51,302 nt of DNA from an uncultured Acetatifactor sp. (GCA_910584435.1 CAJUAP010000006.1:15733-67034); one strand, 5' to 3'; shown: positions 39,286 through 48,080, counted from the first letter of the stretch. Notes: generated by a model from the letters alone, not told the origin. Program-made: numbers and translations.

Positions 39286-42246
39286 GTGTTTGAACAGTAC
39301 AGCATAGGACAGACTGCAGAAGAATTGAATAGTGATATCTATGAGGGATTGACACATCGAGAGGCAGGAGAGCGGCTGCGGCGGGACGGAAAGAATGAGA
39401 TGAAGGCAGCCCGGAAGAAGACACCTATAGAATCATTCCTGGAACAGCTCAATGATCCATTGATTTATGTATTGATAGTGGCTGCAGTGGTTTCCGTATT
39501 ATTAGGGGAAATCAGTGATGCGGTTATTATCGGTGTGGTGGTGGTGATGAATGCTCTGGTGGGAATGCTTCAGGAGGGCAAGGCCAGAAAGGCGTTGGAA
39601 TCCTTGAAGAAGCTTACCAGTCCGAAGGCTATGGTGATTCGGGAAGGCAGACGTATGGAGATCCCTGCCGCAGAGCTGGTAAAAGGAGATTTGGTCTGTT
39701 TGGAGGCGGGATGTCAAGTTCCGGCGGATCTTCGTCTGACAGAGGCGGCAAATCTAAAGATAGAGGAATCTGCTTTGACAGGAGAATCCCTTCCCATGGA
39801 GAAGGATGCAGATTTTGTGGGAGGGAAAGGAAGACAGCTTCCCTTGGGTGACAGGCGGAATATGGCTTATATGTCCACCATTGTTACATATGGCAGAGGT
39901 GAGGGTTTGGTGACAGCCACCGGTATGGGAACGGAACTGGGGCAGATTGCCACAATGATCACGGAGAGCAGGGAGGAAACCACACCGCTGCAGAAGCGCC
40001 TGGGGGAATTGGGCAAGGTATTAAGCCTGCTGTCACTGCTGCTTTGTGCCGCACTCTTTGTAATTGCGGTACTGCAGAAACGAAATGTACCGGAAATGCT
40101 GATTACAGCTATATCCCTGGCAGTGGCGGCGGTTCCGGAGGGATTGCCGGCGGTTGTCACAATCTGTCTGGCTCTAAGTGTTACCCGCATGGTGAAAGTT
40201 AATACGATTGTGCGCAGACTTCCCTCCGTAGAGACTTTGGGGGCAGTCAGTGTGGTTTGCTCCGACAAGACAGGCACTTTGACACAAAACAGGATGACTG
40301 TGGAAAAATGCTGGCTGGATGACAGAGTGCTGGAGATTGAGAATTGTTCTGTCTCTCTTTGCCGGGATTTTTATTACGGTATGGTATTATGTAATGATGC
40401 CATATTGGATGAAGACAGCAGAACCGGAGATCCTACGGAGCTTGCATTGCTGGATGCGGCTGCCAGGTTCGGCATAAGGAAGGAAGAGCTGGATGCGCAG
40501 ATGCCGAGGATGGGAGAGCTGTCTTTTGATTCCGACAGGAAAATGATGACCACACTGCATAGAAGAGACCGTGGCCAAATGATGGCTTTGACCACTGGAA
40601 GGCGGGGACGGGGCGCAGCTCTGGGGGCAGTGGGCGGCTCCGGGGCTGCACGATGGCAGGGCGGTTCGGAAAATGCCGGATACGGAATCCACGAAGGCGG
40701 AAGTGAATTGAGGGCGGCACAATGGTCCGAGGGCAGAGGCAGGGGGGAACTGAGGGCAGAACAGTCGTCCGGAGGCGGTGAGCCGAGAGCAAGGCGGTTG
40801 TCCGGCGGCGGTGAACTGAGGGCGGCGCAGTTTTCCGGTGGAAGAGACACCGCGGGATCGGTGCAGATGGTGTCTTATACGAAGGGAGCGCCGGACGAAG
40901 TGTTAAAAAAGTGTACTCAAATATTTACAAGGGGCGGCATTGTCAGAATTACCGAACCTTATCGAAGGCGGATCAAAGAGGCTGTGGAGGCAATGTCAGG
41001 AGAAGCATTGCGTACATTGGCGGTGGCTATGGGGACAGGAGTCACAGAGGCGAAGGAGGAAAATCTGATTTTCCTGGGGCTGGTGGGTATGCGTGATCCG
41101 GCCAGGCCGGAGGCGGCAAGGGCAGTGGCGGATTTCAAGGCGGCAGGTGTGAAGACGGTTATGATCACGGGAGATCATGTGGATACGGCATTTGCCATCG
41201 GCAGACAATTGGGGATTGTGAATCATTTTGAGCAGTGCATGACAGGGGAAGAGCTGGGGCGCCTGTCCGATGATGAATTGACTGACAGAATAGATAACAC
41301 CAGAGTATTTGCCAGAGTTTCACCGGCGCAGAAGGTACGGATTGTAGATGGTTTCAAGCGTAAGGGGGAGATTGTAGCTATGACGGGGGATGGTGTAAAT
41401 GATGCGCCGTCCTTGAAGAAAGCGGATATCGGTATTGCTATGGGAATGTCGGGAACAGATGTGGCCAGGCAGGCATCGGATATGATTCTGACAGACGATA
41501 ATTTTGCTACCATCAGACGTGCTATTGAGGAGGGAAGGGGGGTTTATGAGAATATCAGGAAATCTGTTATCTTCCTGCTGTCTTCTAACTTAGGAGAGAT
41601 TATCACGATGTTTCTGGCAGTGATCTGCGGACTGGCATCTCCCCTGAAGTCCAGCCATATTCTGTGGATTAATCTAATCACGGATTCGCTGCCCGCATTG
41701 GCGCTGGGAGTGGATAAAAACGATGGTGCAGAGCTGATGCGGCAGCCGCCCAGAAAAGCGAAAGAGAGCTTGTTCTCCGGGGGAAGGCTTGCCTGTACCT
41801 GCTTCTATGGGGCATTGATTGCCGCGGTGAGCCTTACAGCTTTTTTAATGCTTCCCTGTGCGTTGCTGCGCCTCAATGGGCAGACAATCAATACAGGAAA
41901 TCTGGCGGCAGTTCTGCAGAGTCCTTCCATACTTGCCAAAGCACAGACCTATGCCTTTACAGTGCTGGGAATGTCACAGTTGTTTCATGCGGTCGGTATG
42001 CGGGATATGCAGAAATCGGTTCTGCGGATGAATCATTTGGAGAATAAACTTATGATCGGCGCCTGTATTCTGGGATTTCTGCTGCAGTTTGCCGTGACGG
42101 AAGTGCCGTTTTTGGTTCAGGCATTCGGGACTTCACCGCTGTCCGGCAGAGAATGGCTGAGACTGGGAGTATTGGCGGCAGCACCGCTGTTTGCCCATGA
42201 AATCATTGCGTTGTTCTCCCATGAAGGCAAGGGAGCGGCGGCTTAA
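39286..42246 (+). CDS. Calcium-type cation-transporting P-type ATPase with internal repeat insert
   Basis: A 986-residue pump from GTG 39286, six bases after AGGGGGAGG; a GTG eight codons earlier lacks a good site. Order: cytosolic N-terminus with the cation-ATPase N motif (GLTHREAGERLRRDGKNEM), A-domain TGES (~165), membrane helix 4 with VPEGLPAVV, phosphorylation motif DKTGTLT (Asp327), N-domain, hinge MTGDGVNDAPS (~700) and six C-terminal helices with ITDSLPALALG. The family exports Ca2+ (or Mn2+) from the cytosol. Odd feature: residues ~434-527, between MMTTLHRRDRG and VSYTKGAPDEVL in the N-domain, are a Gly/Arg/Ser/Ala-rich insert with repeated GGELRAAQ-like units; in normal relatives these two segments are nearly contiguous. 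All catalytic motifs remain intact. Confidence 0.93.
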   Translation: MFEQYSIGQTAEELNSDIYEGLTHREAGERLRRDGKNEMKAARKKTPIESFLEQLNDPLIYVLIVAAVVSVLLGEISDAVIIGVVVVMNALVGMLQEGKARKALESLKKLTSPKAMVIREGRRMEIPAAELVKGDLVCLEAGCQVPADLRLTEAANLKIEESALTGESLPMEKDADFVGGKGRQLPLGDRRNMAYMSTIVTYGRGEGLVTATGMGTELGQIATMITESREETTPLQKRLGELGKVLSLLSLLLCAALFVIAVLQKRNVPEMLITAISLAVAAVPEGLPAVVTICLALSVTRMVKVNTIVRRLPSVETLGAVSVVCSDKTGTLTQNRMTVEKCWLDDRVLEIENCSVSLCRDFYYGMVLCNDAILDEDSRTGDPTELALLDAAARFGIRKEELDAQMPRMGELSFDSDRKMMTTLHRRDRGQMMALTTGRRGRGAALGAVGGSGAARWQGGSENAGYGIHEGGSELRAAQWSEGRGRGELRAEQSSGGGEPRARRLSGGGELRAAQFSGGRDTAGSVQMVSYTKGAPDEVLKKCTQIFTRGGIVRITEPYRRRIKEAVEAMSGEALRTLAVAMGTGVTEAKEENLIFLGLVGMRDPARPEAARAVADFKAAGVKTVMITGDHVDTAFAIGRQLGIVNHFEQCMTGEELGRLSDDELTDRIDNTRVFARVSPAQKVRIVDGFKRKGEIVAMTGDGVNDAPSLKKADIGIAMGMSGTDVARQASDMILTDDNFATIRRAIEEGRGVYENIRKSVIFLLSSNLGEIITMFLAVICGLASPLKSSHILWINLITDSLPALALGVDKNDGAELMRQPPRKAKESLFSGGRLACTCFYGALIAAVSLTAFLMLPCALLRLNGQTINTGNLAAVLQSPSILAKAQTYAFTVLGMSQLFHAVGMRDMQKSVLRMNHLENKLMIGACILGFLLQFAVTEVPFLVQAFGTSPLSGREWLRLGVLAAAPLFAHEIIALFSHEGKGAAA
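40690..40865 (+). repeat. Diverged in-frame tandem repeat in the P-type ATPase gene
   Basis: Units of roughly 36-48 bases centre on GAACTGAGGGC(G/A)G and encode GGELRAAQ, GELRAEQ, GEPRARR and GGELRAAQ. GC content is visibly higher than in the rest of the gene. The whole low-complexity insert spans about 40585-40865. Confidence 0.82.
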
Positions 42247-42279
42247 GCCAGGATTGCAGAACATACTTATTATCATCAT

Positions 42280-42323
42280 AAAATGCGTTTGCCAGGAAGA
42301 CAGACTTGACAGACGCGTTTTTT
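42280..42323 (+). terminator. Putative terminator of the P-type ATPase gene
   Basis: AAAATGCGT and ACGCGTTTT pair over nine bases with one G-U, loop 24 bases, and run into TTTTTT. It lies about 35 bases past the stop. The long loop lowers confidence. Confidence 0.5.
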
Positions 42324-42385
42324 ATAGATTTTTCAGCTGAAAATGGGGACAAAGTGTGGTAAAGTACTGGTAAAGCAAATTTTCT

Positions 42386-42778
42386 ATGTTTAGCAAATGT
42401 TCAATGCAGTCTTATATGGAGTATTTCCATTCTTCTTGCAGGTCGGAAAATTCTTGCTTTGAATTCACAATGGATACTGAAGACAGCAGGTTTACGGACA
42501 GAATGGGTGGGATGCTGAAGAAGCAGGAAGGAGGCAGAGAAGTAAAGATGTGCGAGTATATTGATATGCTGGAGGCAAGGGGAGAAGCAAGAGGGAAAGA
42601 GAAAGGGAAAGAGATAGGGAAAGAGATAGGTGAGAATATGCTGGCTGCGCTTTTGATCCGGCTGTACGTATTAGGAAGGGAGGGGGACGTGAAACTGGCA
42701 TTGGAGAATAAGGATGCCAGGAAGGAGCTGTATCAGGAATTCACGATTGCCGGCAAATATCAGGGGCCGGGGGCATAG
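42386..42778 (+). pseudogene. Probable C-terminal remnant of an Rpn/transposase-like PD-(D/E)XK nuclease
   Basis: A 130-residue frame whose first ~50 residues look unlike a folded protein and have no good ribosome binding site. From about residue 53 it reads KMCEYIDMLEARGEARGKEKGKEIGKEIG, the charged GK/E-rich linker typical of the C-terminus of Rpn-family (PD-(D/E)XK, formerly transposase-31-like) nucleases common in Lachnospiraceae. The nuclease domain itself is missing upstream. Most likely it is a decayed remnant; a small expressed protein from the ATG at 42548 (after GAAGTAAAG) cannot be excluded. Confidence 0.6.
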
Positions 42779-42804
42779 AAGACAGCCCCGGTTCCCCGGA
42801 TATC

Positions 42805-45327
42805 TCATTTCGTTATTTCGTTTAATTGTGCATTGATAATCTGCATAGCGTTCACAGGGACTTTTTTACCGGAATCCGTACCGCCCATACCGCTTAACAT
42901 ATCGGAGAGCTCATACAATGTTTTTTCGCCCATCATTGCCAGCATGGATTTCTTCATCTTCATGCCGGTCATGGAGTACAGAGCACCTGCCAGGATACGG
43001 AAGGCATCTTCGTCTGCACAGATGGTATTTATCTTATCATAAACCGAAAAATGGTGATCCGAATATTCCATGGGGGCATTGCTCTCCGTGTTCTCTACCG
43101 TTTCAAACCAGTTGGCAACACCATCGCCATCGTCTTCTTCCTGGGGCAGTGTGTATATTTCCGGCTTCCGGGCCACACGTTCCAGGGTCATGGTATCTGT
43201 CACGGATGCATGGGGAAGGAAGAGCCAGGCGTCCGCACATGCCGGAGCCGTCCTGGCTTCGGCAGTCAGGTAGGTGAAGCCTTCGCATAAGGGGACATTC
43301 TCAAATACAAATATTTTATTGCCATACTTGGTTTCAAAGGGCTGTCCATTCACATACAGGGTTATCTGAGACAGATTGGAATAAGCCTTTACGGTGGTGC
43401 GGTCTCCGGTCCGGCAGGCATAGCGTCTGCCGCACAGGTGTACAAAGGGTTCTTTGCTCCAGTATGCTTTATAGACATAAAAGGCGTCTTTTTTTATCTT
43501 CCGATCCATGGTCACAAGGCCCTTATTATTTCGGCCGGCGGTTCCCCCCTCATTTCTGGCTGCACAGCCGAAATCAAACATATTCCACACATGGGTTGAC
43601 CACAGGTAGGTTCTCTCCATTAAGATTTCAGCCATGTGTTCATGATATTCCGCCTGGTAAGCTTCGGAATAGTCCCGGCATCTGGGGGTATCGGGCTGAT
43701 AGGTTATGATGCCTTCCGCACCATATTCTGACAGGCCGAGGCAGATTTCCGGGTGCATTTGATGGAAATGGTCAAGCCATTTTTCGTTATTGTCATAAGT
43801 TCCCCCATACCAGCCAAAATAATGATTATAGCTTTCCAAATCTGTGATACCGTGGAGTGCGCTGTCCAAACCAAGCATACTCACATGGGCAATGGTGGTA
43901 AGGCGGCTGGGATCCAGTTTCTTTACTAAGGCGTTCAAATCTTTGTGATTTTCCACCAGTCCGGGTTTCTCGCCTGCAATGGTAATCTCGTTGGAAATGC
44001 CCCAGAAACAAATGCAGGGATGATTGTAGTTCTGATAGATTAAGTCCTCCATCTGCAGACGGCAGTTGTCATGGGCGGCCGGATCATCGCTCTGGCTGCT
44101 GATATAGGGAATCTCGGCCCAGACAATGAAGCCGTATTCGTCACAGGCATCATAGAAATCCCTGCTGTGCTGATAATGAGCCAGTCTCACGGTATTGGCG
44201 CCGATTTCATGAATCAGAGCAGCGTCTTCGTAATGTTCCTTTCTGGTCAGGGCATTGCCCAGGTACAGCCTGTCCTGATGACGGGATACGCCGCGCAGCA
44301 TCATGGGTCTGCCGTTAAGGAAAAATCCTTTTTCCGGATCTACATGGAAGGAGCGGATGCCGAAGCGGCTGCTTATCTCGTCCACGGTCTCATTCCGATA
44401 GACCAAAGAAGCGGTACAGGTGTACAGATAGGGGTCTTCCACGCCCTGCCATAAATGGGGAGCGGACAGCAGAATATCTGTTTTAGGCGATTCGCTGGGC
44501 CGCCAGGTTTCAGCGACTGCCCTGCCGTCTGCATCGGTAATCAGATAGCGTACTGTGAAGTCGGGAGAGGCATTTACCACCCAGGAATTGAGATGCAGCA
44601 TGGCTTTGGCCTGTATGCTGGATGCCCCGCAGCAGGAGGGATATACGCTGTGGTCGGGAGAATCGCCGTAACTGTTCATGTCCTTGACAGAAGAATCGCT
44701 GTCTGCACTCTGGGCGGATGAATCATTGTCTGCACTTTGAGCGGAAGAATGGCTGCAGCAGGAACTGCCGGGGGCATGGTTCAAAGCGATGCTGCTGCCA
44801 TCCAGCAGTTCCGGTGTGATGGCCAGACCGGGAGCGCCATGGAAGCACACATCAAAATGGGTTCCTGACAGAATCAGCAGATTCACACCCCGGTATAGTC
44901 CTCCGTAAAAAGTGAAATCAGCCATTTGGGGATAAATGTGGCTGTGATTGGCATTGTCAGCCATAATGGAGATGGTATTTGGGGATGCTTCCATGGTCAG
45001 GCCGTTTTCGTCAATGCAGGGATGCAGGAAGTCTGTAATATCAACCACAAAAGAAGAATAGCCGCCTTCGTGGCTGCCTGCTTCTCTGTCATTTACGTAT
45101 ATTTTGCCGCTCAGGGCCAGAGCCAGGATTTCCAGGAACACTCTCTGGCCGTCCCGGAGCCTGGGCGTTGCCAGCTGGTTCATATAGCAGCATTGGCCTC
45201 TGTGATATTCACCTTTGCCATCCATGCCGTCTGCTGCATTCCAGGTGTGTGGCAGTGTCACAGGTTCCCAATTAATATTGTCTTTTGTGAAGGTCCAATT
45301 ATCATTAAAGGGAATAATTTTTCTCAT
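42805..45327 (-). CDS. Glycoside hydrolase family 2 enzyme (beta-galactosidase/glucuronidase-like)
   Basis: An 840-residue cytosolic glycosidase (no signal peptide). ATG 45327 follows GAGGT and starts MRKIIPFNDNWTF, typical of GH2; an ATG seven codons earlier is possible. Order: jelly-roll sugar-binding domain (PHTWNAADGMDGKGEYHRGQCCY), Ig-like domain, then the TIM barrel with RGVSRHQDRLYLG, acid/base Glu447 (CFWGISNEIT) and nucleophile Glu534 (LGLSEYGAEG), YLWSTHVWNMFDFG, and C-terminal domains. Family members cleave terminal beta-galactosides, glucuronides or mannosides. Odd: residues ~190-235 between the first two domains are a Ser/Asp/Cys-rich insert with DSSAQSAD repeats. The C-terminal ~70 residues (SVYDKINTICADEDAFRIL, SGMGGTDSGKKVPVNAM) are an extra helical module. 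A palindrome covers the likely promoter. Confidence 0.9.
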   Translation of the reverse strand: MRKIIPFNDNWTFTKDNINWEPVTLPHTWNAADGMDGKGEYHRGQCCYMNQLATPRLRDGQRVFLEILALALSGKIYVNDREAGSHEGGYSSFVVDITDFLHPCIDENGLTMEASPNTISIMADNANHSHIYPQMADFTFYGGLYRGVNLLILSGTHFDVCFHGAPGLAITPELLDGSSIALNHAPGSSCCSHSSAQSADNDSSAQSADSDSSVKDMNSYGDSPDHSVYPSCCGASSIQAKAMLHLNSWVVNASPDFTVRYLITDADGRAVAETWRPSESPKTDILLSAPHLWQGVEDPYLYTCTASLVYRNETVDEISSRFGIRSFHVDPEKGFFLNGRPMMLRGVSRHQDRLYLGNALTRKEHYEDAALIHEIGANTVRLAHYQHSRDFYDACDEYGFIVWAEIPYISSQSDDPAAHDNCRLQMEDLIYQNYNHPCICFWGISNEITIAGEKPGLVENHKDLNALVKKLDPSRLTTIAHVSMLGLDSALHGITDLESYNHYFGWYGGTYDNNEKWLDHFHQMHPEICLGLSEYGAEGIITYQPDTPRCRDYSEAYQAEYHEHMAEILMERTYLWSTHVWNMFDFGCAARNEGGTAGRNNKGLVTMDRKIKKDAFYVYKAYWSKEPFVHLCGRRYACRTGDRTTVKAYSNLSQITLYVNGQPFETKYGNKIFVFENVPLCEGFTYLTAEARTAPACADAWLFLPHASVTDTMTLERVARKPEIYTLPQEEDDGDGVANWFETVENTESNAPMEYSDHHFSVYDKINTICADEDAFRILAGALYSMTGMKMKKSMLAMMGEKTLYELSDMLSGMGGTDSGKKVPVNAMQIINAQLNEITK
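44693..44746 (-). repeat. 27-bp in-frame tandem repeat in the GH2 gene
   Basis: Two 27-bp copies (44693-44719 and 44720-44746) encode the repeated DSSAQSADN/S units of the linker insert. They sit within a longer low-complexity segment, about 44625-44765. Confidence 0.88.
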
Positions 45328-45377
45328 AATAACCTCATTTCTGTACATAATTGCATTATTTGCGGAAAGCAGGGTAT

Positions 45378-45406
45378 AAAATACATTTCTTTTGTATACT
45401 ATACAA
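45378..45406 (-). promoter_or_regulatory. Operator-like palindrome on the GH2 promoter
   Basis: TTGTATA-C-TATACAA (45392-45406) is a perfect 15-bp palindrome about 65 bases upstream of the GH2 start. On the minus strand its left arm provides a TTGTAT -35, with TATTTT 17 bases further. GTATAC-type half-sites recall operators of GntR/HutC sugar regulators; no regulator gene is adjacent. Confidence 0.5.
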
Positions 45407-45471
45407 TTCAGTTGAGATTTATCCAGGTTTTTTTATCCAGTGTTAGCAATTTTCTGCTGAAATAAAAGTAT

Positions 45472-45499
45472 TTGCCTATACTTAATTTTATGCTATAAT
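45472..45499 (+). promoter_or_regulatory. Promoter of trpS
   Basis: TTGCCT, 16 bases, TATAAT with an extended TGC before the -10. The leader is about 70 bases, too short for a T-box, and I see no T-box antiterminator sequence. Confidence 0.65.
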
Positions 45500-45576
45500 A
45501 TCCATGTTTGCAGATATCTGAAGTATGGGATGCACAAATATTAGTGAACCGCCGCGGCGGGCAGGAGGGTAGTATC

Positions 45577-46668
45577 ATGGATAAAGAGAAAATTATATTG
45601 ACAGGTGACAGACCTACGGGAAGGCTGCATGTGGGGCATTATGCAGGGTCGCTTCGGCAGCGTGTGGCACTGCAGAATTCGGGGGAGTATGAGAAGATTT
45701 TTATAATGATTGCAGATGCGCAGGCATTGACTGACAATATTGAAAATCCTGAAAAGGTGCGTCAGAATATCATTGAAGTGGCATTGGATTATATGTCCTG
45801 CGGCCTTGACCCTGCGAAGTCCACTTTGTTTATTCAATCACAGATTTCCGAGCTTTGTGAATTGACCTTTTACTATATGGATTTGGTCACGGTTGCCAGA
45901 CTGCAGAGGAATCCCACTGTGAAGAATGAGATTCAGATGCGTAATTTCGAGGCAAGTATTCCGGTGGGCTTTTTTACCTATCCCATTAGTCAGGCAGCGG
46001 ATATTACGGCATTTAAAGCCACTACGGTTCCGGTGGGCGATGACCAGCTCCCCATGATCGAACAGACAAGAGAAATCGTGCATAAGTTCAACACCGTGTA
46101 TGCTCCGGTGCTGGTAGAGCCGGAGGCTATTTTACCTGGAGATGAGGCAAGTAAGCGTCTTCCCGGAATTGACGGCAAGGCTAAAATGAGCAAATCCCTG
46201 AACAATGGCATTTACCTGGCGGATACGGCAGATGAAGTCCGCGCCAAGATACGCAATATGTTTACCGATCCTTTACATTTGAAGGTCAGTGATCCGGGAC
46301 ATTTGGAGGGTAATACGGTATTTACTTATCTGGATGCGTTCTGCAGACAGGAGCATTTTGAGAGGTATCTGCCGGAATATGCCAATTTGGACGAATTGAA
46401 AGCGCATTATCAACGGGGAGGTTTGGGGGATATTAAGGTGAAGAAGTTCCTGGAAAACATTATGCAGGAAACTTTGGAGCCCATTCGCAGCCGCAGAAAA
46501 GAATTGGAGAAGGACATCCCTGCAATTTATGAGATACTTAGGAAGGGAAGTGAAACCGCCAGAGAGGTGGCAGCGAAGACTTTATCCGAGGTAAAAAGCG
46601 CCATGCGGATTAACTATTTTGAGGATGCAGACCTCATCCGGGCTCAAAGTGAGAAATACGAAGCCTGA
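45577..46668 (+). CDS. trpS: Tryptophanyl-tRNA synthetase
   Basis: A 363-residue class I synthetase that charges tRNA-Trp in the cytosol. ATG 45577 is set by GGCAGGAGGG upstream; the family start (MDKEKIILTGDRPTGRLHVGH) confirms it. Signature motifs: HVGHYAGSL (HIGH) and GKAKMSKSLNN (KMSKS). DQLPMIEQTREI and the C-terminal anticodon-binding helices (KFLENIMQETLEPIRSRR) are normal. It is slightly longer than the 330 residues of Bacillus TrpRS. Transcription is from its own promoter; regulation by a T-box is not evident. The SH3-domain gene follows 76 bases later on the same strand. Confidence 0.95.
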   Translation: MDKEKIILTGDRPTGRLHVGHYAGSLRQRVALQNSGEYEKIFIMIADAQALTDNIENPEKVRQNIIEVALDYMSCGLDPAKSTLFIQSQISELCELTFYYMDLVTVARLQRNPTVKNEIQMRNFEASIPVGFFTYPISQAADITAFKATTVPVGDDQLPMIEQTREIVHKFNTVYAPVLVEPEAILPGDEASKRLPGIDGKAKMSKSLNNGIYLADTADEVRAKIRNMFTDPLHLKVSDPGHLEGNTVFTYLDAFCRQEHFERYLPEYANLDELKAHYQRGGLGDIKVKKFLENIMQETLEPIRSRRKELEKDIPAIYEILRKGSETAREVAAKTLSEVKSAMRINYFEDADLIRAQSEKYEA

Positions 46669-46744
46669 TATGGAACAGGAATCGTGGAATGCTATGAATG
46701 GTATATGATGGGATTGGAAACAGGAGGAATGTTAAGAAAAATCT

Positions 46745-47725
46745 ATGGATGATAAGCGGGATAAAGAGGAAGCATGGGAAGAGGAAGCGTCACAACCATT
46801 GGACAGGAAGCTGCTGGCCGCCATTATTCTGGGACTGGCAGTGCTGGCAGGTATTATCTGCACAGGCTTGTGGTATTTTACACATACTGGCAGACCCAAA
46901 GAGGATGGGCAGGATTTGGTTGTTCAGGCTACGGAAAATCCATTTATTACAGCAGAACCAACGGTGCCCCCTGCTTTGGAACCAACGCCGGAAGCCGTGG
47001 CGGAACCAACGCCGGAGCCTGCAGCGGAACCAACGCCGGAGCCTGCAGCGGAACCAACGCCGGAGTCTGTAACAGAACCGACAGGGGAGCCTATATCGGA
47101 GGCGGCATCCGGCAGCGTATCTGTACAGACATCCACCCCGGAGCCTACGCCCCAGGCGGCAGCGTCAGGGAACGTGCAGGGAGGCGGGGGACAGGAAACG
47201 GCAGCGGGAAATGTATCCATGGAGTTTGCCGAAGTCAAGGAGTCGGTAATGCCGAAGGATGTGTTGAATCTGCGCTCTGCACCCACTACTGCCAACGAGG
47301 GAACTATTGTGGTACAGATTCAGAACGGAGAAGTGATAGTCAGAACCGGTATCAATGAAAATACCGGCTGGTCAGAAGTGGAATATCAAGGGCAGGTGCT
47401 CTATGCAGTGAGCCAGTACCTGACAACGGATTTGAATTATCAAGTGCCTGTACAGCCTTCCGATCCTAATCGGGTAAGCACTATGGGCGGCCGCATCATT
47501 GTATTTACCAATTGTGACGACTGGATTTCTCCCAAAGAGTATGTGAATCTGAGAACGGAGCCGAGTACCGCAGAAGGGGATAATACGGTCAGCTGCCAGC
47601 TCAATTACGGCGAAAAGGTGCATCGTACAGGATATAGTGCGGATGCGGGCTGGTCCAGGGTAGAGCATAACGGACAAGTATTGTATGTGGTCACAAGTTT
47701 TATGCTGGAGGCTTCCGAAGAGTAA
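46745..47725 (+). CDS. Membrane-anchored protein with two bacterial SH3 domains
   Basis: A 326-residue protein with a short acidic cytosolic start (MDDKRDKEEAWEEE), one membrane helix (residues ~20-41, LLAAIILGLAVLAGIICTGLW), then a Pro/Thr/Glu linker with EPTPEPAA repeats (~72-112). Two SH3b domains follow: VLNLRSAPTTANEGTIV... near 178-225 and YVNLRTEPSTAEGDNTV... near 264-318, each with the NLR motif and a GWSxVExxGQVLY ending. Such domains bind peptidoglycan or other cell-wall ligands, so this likely sits in the envelope; no enzyme domain is present. The good AGGAGG lies 17 bases upstream and serves a seven-codon frame (46729-46752) overlapping the start, so translation may be coupled to it. 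Confidence 0.82.
   Translation: MDDKRDKEEAWEEEASQPLDRKLLAAIILGLAVLAGIICTGLWYFTHTGRPKEDGQDLVVQATENPFITAEPTVPPALEPTPEAVAEPTPEPAAEPTPEPAAEPTPESVTEPTGEPISEAASGSVSVQTSTPEPTPQAAASGNVQGGGGQETAAGNVSMEFAEVKESVMPKDVLNLRSAPTTANEGTIVVQIQNGEVIVRTGINENTGWSEVEYQGQVLYAVSQYLTTDLNYQVPVQPSDPNRVSTMGGRIIVFTNCDDWISPKEYVNLRTEPSTAEGDNTVSCQLNYGEKVHRTGYSADAGWSRVEHNGQVLYVVTSFMLEASEE
46978..47070 (+). repeat. 24-bp in-frame tandem repeat in the SH3 protein gene
   Basis: Units of GCGGAACCAACGCCGGAGCC with TGCA repeat about three times and encode the EPTPEPAA wall-spanning linker; the first and last copies are diverged. Confidence 0.88.
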
Positions 47726-47748
47726 CGCATTGTAAGATGATATATGTT

Positions 47749-47774
47749 ACAGTTCAGCAGCCTGTGTGAACTGT
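47749..47774. repeat. Dispersed palindromic repeat, short copy
   Basis: ACAGTTCA (47749-47756) and TGAACTGT (47767-47774) flank a 10-base loop, 24 bases after the SH3 protein stop. It is the core of the palindrome found at 14808, 26867 and 38376, without the flanking sequence. Confidence 0.7.
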
Positions 47775-47826
47775 TATGATGTATGTTATTTTAAGGAATA
47801 GTTTTTTCTGAGAAGGATATAATAGG

Positions 47827-47869
47827 GATTGCCGCATTGTGATAACAGGAGCGGCAGTCTCTATTTTTT
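47827..47869 (+). terminator. Rho-independent terminator of the SH3 protein gene
   Basis: GATTGCCGC and GCGGCAGTC form a 9-bp stem with one G-U pair and a 15-base loop, followed by TCTA and six T residues. The remaining part of this 395-base gap holds an A/T-rich stretch and the repeat described next. Confidence 0.8.
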
Positions 47870-48001
47870 ATGTGTTTTCATGAGTTTTGTGTCTTGCATC
47901 AGATGAAAGGGGCTGCCTGAATTGTTAGGGTATATTTGCTGTAAGTGAATATTTCATATGGGTTATAATATTGTAGTAAATACAGTAAAAATGCTGAAGA
48001 A

Positions 48002-48080
48002 TGAAGGATTACAAAAACGAAGAATTATAAAACGAAGGATTATAAAAACGAAGGATTATAAAACGAAGGATTGCAAAGTA
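48002..48080 (+). repeat. 16-17-bp tandem repeat before spoVAD
   Basis: About five units of the form AACGAAGGATTATAAA stand directly upstream of the spoVAD ribosome binding region. They are purine-rich on the plus strand. Confidence 0.88.

Noticed and set aside
45349..45576. T-box riboswitch upstream of trpS
   Set aside because: Leader from the predicted start is only about 70 bases and the GGTGG-type antiterminator motif is absent; GAACCGCCGCGG is not a match.
46729..46752. Seven-codon frame with a strong ribosome binding site before the SH3 protein gene
   Set aside because: Too short to call as a gene; it may be a leader that couples translation, so it is only mentioned in the SH3 entry.
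47940..47970. Sigma-G type promoter for spoVAD (TGAATA ... TATAATA)
   Set aside because: The two elements are only about 12 bases apart, too close for a sigma-G promoter.
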